Source: Symbiodinium natans (Eukaryota; Sar; Dinophyceae; Suessiales; Symbiodiniaceae). From it: a DNA stretch of 64,000 nucleotides. A model generated the notes under the pieces. That model was not told the DNA's origin and did no database searches. It saw only the letters and a list, made by a program, of their open reading frames with translations. Location of the stretch: assembly GCA_905221605.1 (NCBI GenBank), contig CAJNDS010002337.1, forward strand, positions 2,501-66,500. The letters run 5' to 3'. This document shows positions 42,029 through 55,400 of this stretch, piece after piece (the stretch's first letter is position 1; each line of letters begins with the position of its first letter). Made by a program: the position numbers and the translations under genes.

Positions 42029-42712
42029 CCTAAACCCTAAACCCTAAACCCTAAACCCTAAACCCTAAACCCTAAACCCTAAACCCTAAACCCTAAACCC
42101 TAAACCCTAAACCCTAAAGCCTAAACCCTAAACCCTAAACCCTAAACCCTAAAACCCTAAACCCTAAACCCTAAACCTTGGACCCGAAGCTCTACGAAGA
42201 ACCCTAAATCCACAACCTAAAATAAAGTCCTAAGCTGAACCCCAATCCCAAAACTGTACTTATAACCCTACTTATAATACCCCTAAAGGGCCTTATAGGG
42301 GTTCTCCCAATTGTAAGTAGGGTTATAAGTACACTTATAATTGGTTAGTAAGTACCATGAACCTTCAAGCAATCCCAAAACTTCTAGGTCCCAAGCGAAA
42401 CCCTACAACCCCACCGAGCCTACACGTGATAAGACAAAGCTTAGTCCAACCTTCCAGTCCTTAAACCCTAAGCCCGAATCCCTAATCCCTAAATCCCTAA
42501 TTCATCCCAAAACCCTAAGCCCCAAGCCCTAAACCCGAAACCCTAACCCTAAACCCTAAACCCTAAGCCCTAAACCCTAAGGCCTAAACCCTAAACCCCT
42601 AAACCCCTAAACCCCTAAAGCTAAACCCCTAAACCCCTAACCCTAAACCCTAAACCCTAAGCCTTAAACCCTGAACCCTAAACCTCAAACCCTAAACCCT
42701 AAACCTTGCGAG

Positions 42713-42800
42713 GAGTTGTTCGCCTCCTTCGTCCAGTCCGCAGTGCGCGTCAACAAGGCGCTCGCCGATCACAGCTCGGCAGAGCGAGGGCTTTGGGGCG
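42713..42800 (+). CDS. Candidate exon (ELFASFVQSAVRVNKALADH)
   Basis: 29 codons from TTGCGAG to GTTTAGGG, continuing SSAERGLWG. GC-rich helix; function unknown. Confidence 0.45.
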
Positions 42801-42947
42801 GTTTAGGGTTTAGTGTTTAGGGTTTAGGGTTTAGGGTTTAGGGTTCAGGGTTTAGGGGCTTCGTATGCAGCTGCCAAGTAGGAGTATGAAGCAGGACAGC
42901 CCCAATGAAGGCTCCTTCTAGATGAAAGGTAGTAGGTACTTACTCAG

Positions 42948-43029
42948 CCGCCCGATCGAATCTGAGGTTTCCTTTGTAGGGATGGTTGTGGGGGATCCTC
43001 TGGGCATGAGCCGCGTAATTGCATGCTAG
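42948..43029 (+). CDS. Candidate terminal exon (RPIESEVSFVGMVVGDPLGM)
   Basis: From TACTCAG: RPIESEVSFVGMVVGDPLGM then SRVIAC and TAG. A GA microsatellite and then the PPR gene follow, so this may end the upstream gene. Confidence 0.4.
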
Positions 43030-43074
43030 GAAATTGTACGTACGTATATAGGGTTTAGGGTGTAGGGTTTTAAG

Positions 43075-43113
<39 letters not shown>

Positions 43114-43115
43114 AG

Positions 43116-43160
<45 letters not shown>

Positions 43161-43215
43161 GAGAGAGTAAAAGAGAGAGAGAGAGAGGGAGCGAGAGAGA
43201 TAGATAGAGAGAGAC
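43075..43215. repeat. GA microsatellite upstream of the PPR gene
   Basis: About 140 bp of GA with occasional interruptions, between the candidate 3' end at 43029 and the first PPR exon. Confidence 0.95.
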
Positions 43216-43391
43216 ATACATAGACATGTATTGGTGGGGTTCCTGTTGAGGGTTCCATCCCTAGGCCACTGAACCCTGAACACCTCAACCGCTAAACCTT
43301 CACAGCCTAAACCTTCACACTCCAAACCCTAAACCCTAAACCCTAAACCCTAAACCCTAAACCCTAAACCCTAAACCCTAAACCCTGAAAG

Positions 43392-43455
43392 GCCGATGTG
43401 GCCGAGCGAATGCTTCGGACCATGCGACGAAGCGGGCTGGTCCCATCCACCGAGC
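43392..43455 (+). CDS. PPR exon (ADVAERMLRTMRRSGLVPST)
   Basis: An AG-flanked open segment encodes the second helix and tail of a PPR repeat (A..AERML..MRRSGLVPST). A GC donor after GAGC leaves phase 1, which fits the two leading bases of the next exon at 44683. It is the most upstream clear PPR exon, following a 65-bp CCCTAAA array. Confidence 0.7.
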
Positions 43456-46400
43456 GCGGGGCCGAAGACCGGGCCTGATAGCTGCGGGTTCAGGGTTCAG
43501 GGTTAGGGTTTAGGGTTTAGGGTTTAGGGTTTAGGGTTTAGGGTTTGGGGTTTAGGGTTTAGGGTTTAGGGTTTAGGGTGTAGGGTGTAGGGTTAGGGTT
43601 TCGGGTGTAGGGTTTAGGGTTTAGGGTTCAACGTGTAAGGTGCAGGGTTTAGGGTTTTACGTGTACGGTGCAGAGTTTAGGGCTGTGGGGGTGGGTGTAG
43701 GGTTTGGGGTGTAGGGTTTAGGGTGTGGAGTTTAGGGTGTCATTCGGGTGTAGGGTTTTAGTGTGTAGGGTGTAGGCTTTCCTGTGCATTTCGGGTGTAG
43801 GGTGTATAAACAACATAAAATTCGGCATCATCTCTCAGTGGCCAACCTCCTGCGCAGAAGCTCCCACCACAGGCAGTGCGCCAATACCCCACCCGCGACA
43901 CCCTTCAGGGTTCAGGGTTCTTCGAAGGAAGATGCCGTAGCACGTCTAGGGGGCCTTATTGTCCTTAAGGTATCTTCCTTAAGTATGAGTGTTGAGCTTC
44001 CTGGCCAGCCCCTGAATCCTAAATCCTGAGCCCCAGCCACTTCAATCCCCAAAACCCGAAAACCCCTAAACTCCGAAACCCCAAAACCCCTAGACTCCTA
44101 GAAACCCCTAGAAACCCCTAGAAACCCCTAGAAACCCCTAGAAACCCCTAGAAACCCCTAGAAACCCCTAGAAACCCCTAGAAACCCCTAGAAACCCTAG
44201 AAACCCCTAGAACCCCAAAACCCCTCCAGAGATGAGAGCGGGGCCCAGATTCTGGCAGCACACCATGAAGCTGCTCTCGAGCGGCGCGCCCGGCGAAGGG
44301 TAACACAGGGGTCGGAACGTTCACAAATTGTACTCCCTCAAGGGTCCCTATATCCTATTAGTAGAGTAGGTAACCTTTAGCCTTTGTGGGGCAATATAAT
44401 CCCCTTATAACCCCAAAGGTTAACCTTTGGTTCCCCCAGGTTACTGGACAACTAAGATGTAAATGTATATTACCTCAAGCATCCGGGCCAAAGCTGCTTT
44501 TCGCATGCTACCAGGTTTTCGAGGCTTCTCTGCGTCCCACCCTCACAGCATCTGCATCAGGTCACCGCAAACCCTAAACCCTAAACCCTAAACCCTAAAC
44601 CCTAAACCCCAAACCCCAAACCCTAAACCCCAAACCCCAAACCCTAAACCCTAAACCCTAAACCCTAACCCCCAAAGCCCAGGTCGCAAAAACTACGGGC
44701 TGTGCCTCTCTGCCTACAGCATCTTTGCGCATCGTGGCTGCTTTCGGGCCGAGGATGCGCTCCCCAGGAGCTTGACGACTTAGGGTTTAGGGTTTAGGGT
44801 TTGGGGTTTAGGGTTTAGGGTTTAGGGTTTAGGGTTTAGGGAAGCTTCATGGGTAGTTTGAGTGGGTAGTTTAAGTAGGGTTATAAGTACCCCCAAGGTA
44901 GGTACCCCAAGTAGGGCTATAAGTACCCCCAAGGTAGGGTTAGAAGTGTAGTTTAAGCAGGGTTAAAGGGTACCCCAAGTAGGGTTAGAAGTATAGGTAT
45001 CGTACCGAGAACCCAACTTGGAGCTGCCCACGAACCTCCAAGTCGGGTTTAGGGTTTAGGGTTTAGGGTTTAGGGTTTAGGGGTTAGGGTTTAGGGTTTA
45101 GGGTTACTTGGGTTTCCCTTGTTGCTGGCAAGTACTTCGGTTGAGAGGTCATGACGGGCTGCACACCTAGCTGGTCTGGAACCCTAAGCCCTAATGCACC
45201 AAAACCCTAAAGCCTAAACCGCATTGAGAACGGCTCGTTACTTAGGATTCACTCTTAGAGTTTAGGTGTAGGATCAAGGCTTAAGGCTTAGGATACAATC
45301 CTGAGATGAACCGCTAAACCCTAAACCCTAAACCCTGAACTCTAAACCCTAAACCCTGAACCCTAAACCCTAAACCCTAAACCCTAAACCCTAAACCCTA
45401 AGCCCTAAGCCCTAAGCCCTAAGCCCCAAGCCCCAAGCCCCTAAGCGCCAGTGGCTTCGCCTGACCTTGCCCCAGGCACCTGATCCCTGCGGACAAGGCT
45501 TGTCAGACTGCCCGCTACTTCTAAGTAGGGATAAAAGTAGCTTAAATTGGGTTACCCTACTCACCCTACTTATGACCCTACTGATGGTTGCTTATAAGCA
45601 CGGATAGAAGTAGCTTATTTTGGGTTAGAACCGTACGTACCCTACTTATGACCCTACTTATGGTTACTTATAAGCAGGGGTAGAAGTAGCTCAATTTGGG
45701 TTAGAACCGTAGTTACCCTAATTATGACCCTACTTATGGTACGGATGAACCTCCAAGCTAGGCCCTGAACCCTGAACCCCACACCCTGGTACCGCTTCAG
45801 GGAAAACTTCGCGCTTGGAGGGCCCTCAGGTTTAGGCATTTGTGAAAGGCTTGGCCAAGGATTGAGGAGTTCAGGGTTTAGGAAGTGTTAAACCCCCTAA
45901 GCGCCCTAACCCTAAGCCCGAAGCCCGATGAACCCTGAACCCTAAACCCGATAAACCCGATAAACCCCAAACCTTAAACCCTAAACCCTAAACCGTAAAC
46001 CCTAAACCCCAAACAGGTGACCTTCTCTTGCCTCATCAATGCGGCGCTGGAGCTCAACGCGCCCGAGCGGACGCCGCCGCTGCTTGCGAGGTTCAGCGAG
46101 GTGCCCCCCCCCCCCTCCCCCCCCCTCCCCCCCCCCTTGGTGTTCGGAGGACGGAGGGTACATCGTTAGGGGTTTAGGGTTTAGGGGGTTTAGGGTTTGG
46201 GGTTTAGGGTTGGGGGTTTAGGGTTGGGGGTTGGGGGTTGTACTGGACTAGACTACCCCGCAACCCCGAAACAGGACCCAAACATGTCTGAAATAGTCTC
46301 GAATTCCATGAGGGGTTTGGGATTTTGTTTTGAGTTTGGCACCGCGGTTAGGGGTTAGGGTTTAATGGGTTTTTGGTTTCTGAGCCGTGCACCTAAACCT

Positions 46401-49400
46401 GAAACTGCCCTAGCTACCCTATAAGCCCTATAAGCCCTATAAGCCCTATAAGCCCTATAAACCCTGTAGGCCGCATAAACCCTCGAAGTCTAAACCTTGT
46501 AAAGCCTATCCACCCTACTTGAAGCAGGCCGGCATTGCCGCCAAGGACGCGGGGTTGCGGGAGTGCCAGCAGCATTGTTGCTCCGAACTGGGTTTTCGGG
46601 TTTAGGGTTAAATGGAGGTTGATGGGTAGTCGAAAAAGATTAGAGGTAGGGTTCAAAAGTACCCTAAATACGGTCGGAAGTAGGGTTAGGAAAACCCCAA
46701 AAGGGTCAGTTATGAGGCTACCCTTAAAAAGGTTAGAAGCAGGGTTGCAAGTACCCTAAGAATGGGGGGGGACAAAGGACCACGTGCTCCATTTTCGGTG
46801 CTACGTCGCGGCGGGCAACGTCAAAGATGCTGAGAAGCTGTTCTACGAGCTGGACACGAAGGCCGATGAGCAGTGCACAAAAAAGTGCCTGCAAAGCCCT
46901 TCTTGCAGGTTCATGGGTAATTAGAAGTAGGGGGAGTACTCTAAGTTAGGGTTACAAGTGTAGTTACTATACCTATAACCCAATATATCCTCCCCCAAAT
47001 GAACCTCCAAGTACACCCTAAACCCTTCCCTTTGCGGTCATAGCTATCTGGGGGTTTACGATACTAAGGGGCCGCAAATATAGTCCCCCAAGTAGTCGGA
47101 TCCCGCCAAAACAAGGACCCTAATAAGGTAACCCTATCTTCGGGAACCCCCACCTGCCATAAGGCTATTGAGCGATTATGATAATGAGGCTTAATGAAGG
47201 TTTTTTAAGGGGGGAACCTAGGGTAGTATAGAGGGGGGTAGTAGGGGAACCCCTCAAACCCCAAACCCTAAACCCTAAACCCTAAACCTTAAACCCTAAA
47301 CCCTAAACCCTAAACCCTGAACCCTGAACCCTGAACCCTGAACCCTAAACCCTAAACCCTCAACCCTAAACCCTAGACCCCTAAACCCTAAACCCTAAAC
47401 CCATGATCATAGGCATCTAATGCAGGCCACCAACTTGATGTTGAACCTCCTCCTTCTGACCTGCGTCAACTGCGAGCAGCCGGATCGCGCCTTTCAGATT
47501 CTGTGGCTCGGCGGGCTTTCGTGCTTGGAGGTTCATGTGGGTAGTTATAAGTAGGGACGTGAGTAGCCTAAGTAGGGTAGAAAAGAAGATGCCATACTTA
47601 TGGCCCTACTTCTAACTACCATGATCCAGGTGGTTCAATAGACCTTTGCCATTGCCTATTGTCTTTCCCCCTATTCCAGTTTCAGCGGATCACCTTGATG
47701 AGAGTTGTTCAGAGGGTTTCGAGGGCAAACTTTGCCCCGGAAGGTCAAACCCATGTCGTTTCTGGCCATTGTGCAATCTTGGGAGCTCGGGTACCCCTTA
47801 GGAGGTGCCGGCCCCTTCAAAAGTCGAATGGTCGTCACAGGATCCATATCCTGGGGGTTGGGGTCACCAGATAACCCCATGTAAACACATGAGATCCTGA
47901 GGTGTAGGATTTTCCCTAAGCCCTGAACCTTAAGCCCTGCATCATTGAATTGGACCCCCCCCACCCCCCCCCCCTCCAGCTGAATGGCGCAGGGTGCCTC
48001 TCTGTCCTGAGACTGAGAGACTGGCACAGGTTTAGCAATCAGGGTTTAGGGTTTAGGGTTTAGGGTTTAGGGTTCAGGGTTTAGGGGTTTAGGGGTTTAG
48101 GGCTGAGGAACCCTGCACCCTAAGAAGACCATGGTACTAGGAGGCTCCTGTTGTTTTAATCATCACAGCTGGCTCTTCTTGCCAGCTATGACCACATCAG
48201 GGTGCCCTTCAGGGTCTCATCCCTAGGCCCCTCGGTTGTCTCTACGCCCAGAACCGGGCGATCAGTACCCTGGACCCTTCGGTTGAGCCCTTACAGGCCT
48301 TCACACCTCAAGCCCCAACTCCAGAGCCCCAAAGCCCTGCTTGCAGGGGTTCATGGGTAGTCATTAGTAGGGTTATTAGGTACCCTAAATGCGGTGACAG
48401 GTAAATTCACCATACTTATGACTCTGCTGATCACTACCCATGAACCTCCAAGTACATCTCCGCACTTTTGAAACCCCATATCAGACATAGGTTCATTTTT
48501 GTGGCGCACCCAAATCCGCACCCTATCCCTAATCCCTAAACCCTAAACCGCAAACCCTAAAGCCAGGCAGCACGCTCACGACCGCGAGCGGCGCATGAAG
48601 GACCGCGGGCGAACCCCGAAGACGGAGGGCCCCTGAAGAGGTTGAGACCCTAAACCCTAAATCCGAAATCCTAAACCCTAAGCCCTGAGTCGAGGTTTCA
48701 TTTAGGGCTTCGGACCTTAGGCCCTAAACCCTAACCTTTGCGGATTTAGGGTTTGCAGGGTTGGTTTGCGACGCTTGGAAAAGGAGGCAAATGGCAGTAC
48801 CCTCGTTTTAGGGTTTGGGGTTGAGGGTTCAGGGTTTAGGCTTTAGGGGTTTAGGGTCCCAGGCATAACCTGTCGCTGATTGGAGTGGAAACCCTCAACC
48901 CCAAACCCCTGAGTTTGTGGAATGGGTTTTCTAGGATCCTCTGTGGTGCCCCCCCCTCCTTTCCCTGGCGTGTTTTTTTGGGTCAGGTTCCCCGAAAACA
49001 ATCTCCATAAAAGTAAGGAGTGGTTTAGGGATTACGGCTTAGGGTTGGTGAACCTAGCCTATCACCAAAGCACAATAACTTTAGACAAGACGGACTAGTT
49101 GCTCTCCGGTTCGGATATACACACGCAGCCATTAAACCCTAAGCCCCGAACCAAGACAAGGTCCAGTTACTAGGCCCTTGTTTTGAAGCCTAAACTGCTG
49201 AAGCCAAGCTGTAGCCCTGAAGAGCCGGTTGCCCCGGTGCGTCGTTGCCCCACCCTGCACCTCTTCTTGTGGGCGACAGGACGTGCAGCGGTGGGCACAT
49301 CAAGTCTTCATGTTGTACTTTCGTAATGGCCTAAGCACGAACGCGCATGCGAAAAAGCCATGCCTTGCTGAGATGCGTCTCCGCTACAACGGGCCAGGAC

Positions 49401-52400
49401 GCGTTCTACTACGTTTTGTGACTCCAGGATGCGTTCTATACTACGTTTTGTGACTTGGTCAGGCCAGCACGCCACCACAACTGAGATGTTCTGCTATGGA
49501 CTTGGTCGATGGAGGGAGGATATTTGCGAATAAACCATTGACGGCACCATCTTCCAGGAGACCTGGGACATCGGTTGCAAGGGAAGGCTGCCCTGGGGGA
49601 GGAAGGTGAGGTATCCGAGAGGAAGAAATCGTCTCTAGGCGAGTAAGCAGTCCTTGGTGCGGTGTCGTGCAGGCGCGCTTTCAGAAGCCTCGGAAAGGCC
49701 AAGGTGGATGGATGATCTCGGGAAAAGTTTGCGTAGCCGGCCCACTGCCTGAGAGAGGGGAAGCGGGCAGCGGGCGCATTGCGATGCTATAGCATGCGTT
49801 GCCACAGATGTTCCCGTCCCGGCAGGCTTGGACAGCTTGTGAAGAGCGCCCAGCCTTCTGGCGGACAGGCGGCCAAAGGGGGTGCTGAAACCAAGAGCCA
49901 GTTGCCCCGGGCACCGTTGCCCCGCCCTCACCTTATTTCTTGTGGGCGACAGGGCGCGCAGCGGGTGGGCCAATCAAGTCCGCATGTTGTACTTCAATAA
50001 GAAAACTAATTGAATCCTAAACCTTAAAACCTGCTTTAGACCCCGAACCCTAAACCTTACTTGAACACCGTAGTCTCTGGAGACTCGAAGCCCCTGAAAG
50101 CCAAAGGAGCCGCTGGTGGATACGGCCTCTTGGCCAGTGTCGTTTAGGGTTTAAGGGTTAAGGGTTTAAGTTTAGGGTTTAAGGTTTAGGGTTAGGGTTT
50201 TAAGGGTTTAGGGGGGTTAGGGTTTGGGGAATCCGCTGTTGGCTTACAAGATGGGCACAGACATCCATGAAGAGCTATTGTTCTCCTTTTTTGCCCCTGA
50301 ACTCCAACGCTCTCAAACCTGAAGCCCTACATAAATTCAAATACCTGGCAAATCCCAACCAATTTGAAGCATTCATTCCAAACCCGAGACAACATTCCGA
50401 CTCCTAACAAGAAACCCCACTCCCCAACACAAAAATTGACACAATGCCCACGCACTTTTGCACAATGCTCACGAATGTTTGCGCAATGCCCACGAAACCT
50501 TGCACAATGCCCGCGAGTTTTTCACAGTGTCCACGAGATTTTGACCCAAACGCAATGCCCACGAAATCTAAGCACAATGCCCACCAAAATTTGCCCACGA
50601 AATCTTGCACAACCCTCGAAATTTTGCACGATGCCCACGATGTCTTGCGCAATGCTCATATATAAAATGTTGCGCACTGCCCGCGAAGTTTTGCACAATG
50701 CCCACGAAGGACTGCAAGGCTCAAATATCAATATGTGGAGGAGAGGGTTAGGCTTTAGGTTTAGCGTTCGTTGTCATGTTTGGTCGTTTTGCCTTTGTTG
50801 ACCCTCGAATTTTAGGGTGTAGGGGTTTGGGGTTTCACAGTCTTTGGTCGGCACGGCCAGGCTTCGGGGTTTGGGGTTTTGGGGTTTAGGGTTTATGGTT
50901 TAGGGTTTGGGATCCAGGGTTTAGGGGCTGCTGGGCCTCGGGTTTTAGGGCTTAGGGGCTTACTGGGCCTTGAGTAAAATAGTTTCCTAATCTTGCGTGA
51001 CCCAACGTGGGGGTGGGTATGTCTCCATCGCTTGACAAAGCCGCTTGACTAGTGACTGCTTTGACGACGGCTGAAAGCTTAGCTTTGACTTGAGATGCTG
51101 AACCCGAAGCCCTAAACCCTAAACCCTAAACTCTAAACTCTAAACTCTAAACTCTAAACTCTAACCCTAAACCCTAAACCCTAAACCCTAAACCCTAAAC
51201 CCTAAACCCTAAACCCTAAACCCTAAACCCTAAACCACAAGGTCTCCTACAACACGGTGATGAAGGGATTTGCGGCAGCTAGGGCCCGGCTCGGCTGCTT
51301 CGAGTGCATGCGGAGCCTCCTGGAGATGCTTGGCTTAGGGTTTAGGGTTTAGGGTTTAGGGTTTAGGGTTTAGGGTTTAGGGTTTAGGGTTTAGGGTTTA
51401 GGGTTTAGGGTTTAGGGTTTAGGGTTTAGGGTTTAGGGGTTAGGGGTTAGGGGTTAGGGGTTAGGGGTTAGGGTTTAGGGTTTAGGGTTTTGACCCAGGG
51501 TTGCTCCGGGTTAGGGTTTAGGGTGAGCCTCTCCTGACAAGACGCCCGGTCCATACCTCAAAGATGGTGCCTCTTGGGGGGCCAAACCACCACGGGCCAA
51601 GGATTTTAAACTCTACGCCCGAAGACCTGACCTGCCCAAAACCCCACGCGTCCACATGCCTGGATGCCCGAAGCAGGGTATATATTTCTGTTTTTGGTGA
51701 GTGTACATAAGGTTCCAATTAAATCTTAACATTGGTGAGTGTATATATGTGGTGTCCTTCTGGGGATACAAGAAATATGAACCCTACTTCGACTTGAGGC
51801 ACAACCTGCAGCCGGACGATATCACGCTCGGCTCGCTCCTGGACGCCTGCATCGCAGAGAACGACATGACAGTGGCCAATGAGATCGCCGAGCTCTTGCT
51901 GACGCACGGCGGCCGTCGAGCAAAATGTAAATATAAGTATAAATATAACTATAAATATAAACATAAATACAACTATCTATATAGAATAGTATAATTTGAT
52001 GTAATATGATATAACATAACATAGTATAATATCATATAGTATAATAGAATATATATATATATATACACATACACATATATTATACCATGTATATAATATT
52101 CCTAAATCTTGAGCACAGTCATGCCTTGAAAGTAATCCCGTGGAGCCTGAACCCCCGACTTATCCTTTCTGCAAGGAACAGCGGGAAGGAGCTCAACCGG
52201 GTCATGTGTGCCTCGGCCGCAGCTGTGTTGAAACAGGGCTTGGCATCTCAGAGAAGTTATTTCTCGTAGAACCCTGGGGATGTTCGCCCTTATACTACCA
52301 GTCCTTAGCAGGGATGATGATAGGGTTACAGAATGCCTATTAAGGACTGTTAGTATAAGGAGGAGCATCCCAAAAGAACCCTTCTAAAGAGGAAGCCCCG

Positions 52401-55400
52401 TAAAAGAATCAACGCTTGAACAGTTCCCCCATGCAGCTGCTCGACTCAGGCACGCTCTTCATCAAGGGCTTCGTCCGAGCGGGAGGAGCCTTTTGCATAC
52501 TCCTGGCCCAATAACCTTACCTAAGTTGATCTACTAAACCCTAAACCCTAAACCCTAAACCCTAAACCCTAAACCCTAAACCCTAAACCCTAAACCCTAA
52601 ACCCTAAACCCTTTTAAACCCTTTTAAACCCTAAACCCTAAGCCCTAAATCCTTTGGCAGCCTAAATCTGTAAGATGTATATTCTGAAGACCCAGCAAGG
52701 TCGAATTTAAAGTCAGGCCCCAACAGGCGAACTCTCAAATCCGTACATGACACAGCTGGTTGAGGGTTTAGGTTTGGGGTTTAGGGTTTAGCGTCCCAAG
52801 GGTTTAGGGTTTAGGGCTTAGGATTGAGGGTTGAGAGTATAGGGTTTTGATTTAAGTCATGGATTGACCTGCTCACAGGCCTGCAAAAAGCACTGTCTCT
52901 GTATGACGCCATGAAGAAGCAAGCGAGCCACTTGTGCAAAGGGAGGAGTGTGGCACTTCTTTTTGTTTCTGATTCTTTCGCAAGCAGGATCCTTCTTGAA
53001 CAGCTTTGCTATGAAAGAACAAGGTTCTGTGTGTGTGTAGCATGTTTAGGATCGTGAGTTCTGGTCCTCGTTTCTATATCCTTGTCTGTTTTGTCCTGAC
53101 TCGCCCTAAACCTTCATGAAACGCCAAGCCCCAACCCTGATCCTAAGCATCCCCCTGCCACTGTAGCTGAGGAGATGCTTCAGCCCGGGTTTGGGAGCTT
53201 ATACTAACAGTCCTTAATAGGGATTATCGTACCCCCTACTATAATCCCCATTAAGAAGCTGTTAGGATAAGGGGGGAACATCCAAGCTCAGGTCTTTATC
53301 CTGACATCATCGCCTATTCCGTGCTCATTAAAGGCTTAGTTGACCAGCACCAGCTGGCCAAGGCGTTGGAGATCCTGGAAGATTCCTTGCTGCGATGGTC
53401 GGGTTCCAGGTCACCCTAAACCCTAAGCCCGAAAACCCTAAAACCCCAAACCCTAAACCCTAAACCCTAAACCCTAAGGGATATTAGACATTTTCCTTAA
53501 TGGGTTTAAGAGGATCATGTGTAGGAACATCTTTCAGAGGGGCTTAGAGGCCATCCCAGGGCTTCAAGCTGTCTGTAGCTTGATGCACGCGTCGGTTTAG
53601 GTTTAGGGTTTAGGGTTTAGGGCTTAGGGCTTAGGGCTTCGGGCTCAGGCTAAGAAGGTTTTTTTGGCACGGTAAACCTACTTGGGTGGTTGTAAAAATT
53701 ATAATTAGTCCCTTTTTGGATCCCTATCATAATACGGCACCTATAATTCAGGGTACCCCAAAGGGATCATAATTTTGACAGCCACCCACTTATAGGGTAC
53801 TGATGACCCTCCTTTAACCATCCATGAACCTCCCTAAACCCTAAACCCTAAACCCTAAACCCTAAACCCTAAACCCTAAACCCTAAACCCTAAACCCTAA
53901 ACCCTAAAAGCATGGTTGGGCCCTCCTGGTGACAAAGCTCCTGAAGCGGACGCCCCCAAAGCTCCTCCTGACAATAACACAGGGGTTCGAAATAATTACT
54001 AATCGTATTCCCTTATGGTCCTTTTACGAATATACTAAAATAACCCCCAAAACCCTATTCTAATTATTAAGGCCCCTTTAGTAGACACTAAACCCTAAAC
54101 CCTGAACCCTAAACTCTAAACCCTAAACCCTACACCCTAAACCCTAAACCCTAAACCCTAAACCCTAAACCCCCATATAGGAGACCCCTACATGATCTAA
54201 AACGTCAGCCGAGGACATGAAGGCTGAGGGCCAGAGCCCGGATGACATCATCCTCACGCACCTCCTCGAAGGCGGGGCGGGCGCGCTGATGCCGCTGCTC
54301 TGGCCTTTGTGGGGTTCAGGGTTTAGGGTTTAGGGTTTAGGGTTTAGGGTTTAGGGTTTAGGGTTCGGGTGTAGGGTTTAGGGTTTAGGGTTAGGGTTTC
54401 GGGTGTAGGGTTTAGGGTTAGGGCTTCGGGTGTAGGGTTCAGGGTACTTTGCTCGTGAGTGGGGTAGCGGCTGGCGCTCCTCTTCCGATCTTCCCACCTG
54501 TTCTAACACGTCTTACAGCAGCAAGACAGCAACAACTGCAACGACAGCAACCACCGCACCCAATCACAACAGATACATGTGAGTATCTCCACAGGCCTTC
54601 AAGTCATTAATCCTGACACATGTGACGCGGACAAGGCTTCCGCGCAGGACCCTTTTCCACCCGGCAGCACCCTCAGCCCTAAACCCTAAACCCTAAACCC
54701 TAAACCCTAAACCCTAAACCCTCAACCCTAAACCTATGCCATGAAACTGCTCCTAACGCTTCTGGTAGATGCAGGCTGCCGCTATGAGCGCAACTGTGAG
54801 CTTGGGCGGCAGATCTTCCAGGACAACGGGGGTCCACCCACAATATGCTCCAAGGTATTTTTCTGATTCGCGGGTTATTGGGCCATTTTTAGAGGATCCT
54901 TAGTTTGATCTAAGGTTTCTTCCCGACTAGGGGGTGTTTTTTTTTTTTTTTGCCTTAGAAGGGGTTTCTGAGCAAATGGGCCGGCCGGTTGTTACTGGTA
55001 GAGGCTTGGCTGCCAGAAGGCCGGTCATGCTGGTGCACAGGTTTGCACGGTTTAGGGTTTAGGGTTTAGGGTTTAGGGTTTAGGGTTTAGGGTTTAGGGT
55101 TTAGGGTTTAGGCTTTCGGGTTTAGGATTTTCCGTGGAAGGGAGAAGTTGTGTGGTGATGCCCGGTAGCAACCGCGACTTCCTTGAGTTGGCGAATTTTG
55201 CACAGGATGGCTTCTGCTACAGTTCGACTACTTAGACCTTCAGCCATGCAGCGTGCTTACGAAGCGACCTTGGCACAAAGTTTTTTCCCAAGAAGAAAAG
55301 CTTCCACCACCCCAAAGCCCCCTAAGCCCCACGCCCTAAGCCCTAATCAAGCTCTAAGCCCTAAGCCCGAAGTCCGAAGCCCTAAGCCCTAAGCCCCAAG

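Noticed and set aside
52702-52758. Exon reading EDPARSNLKSGPNRRTLKSV
   Set aside because: Lies in the GC-AG intron between 52494 and 52879 that restores the PPR frame without it.
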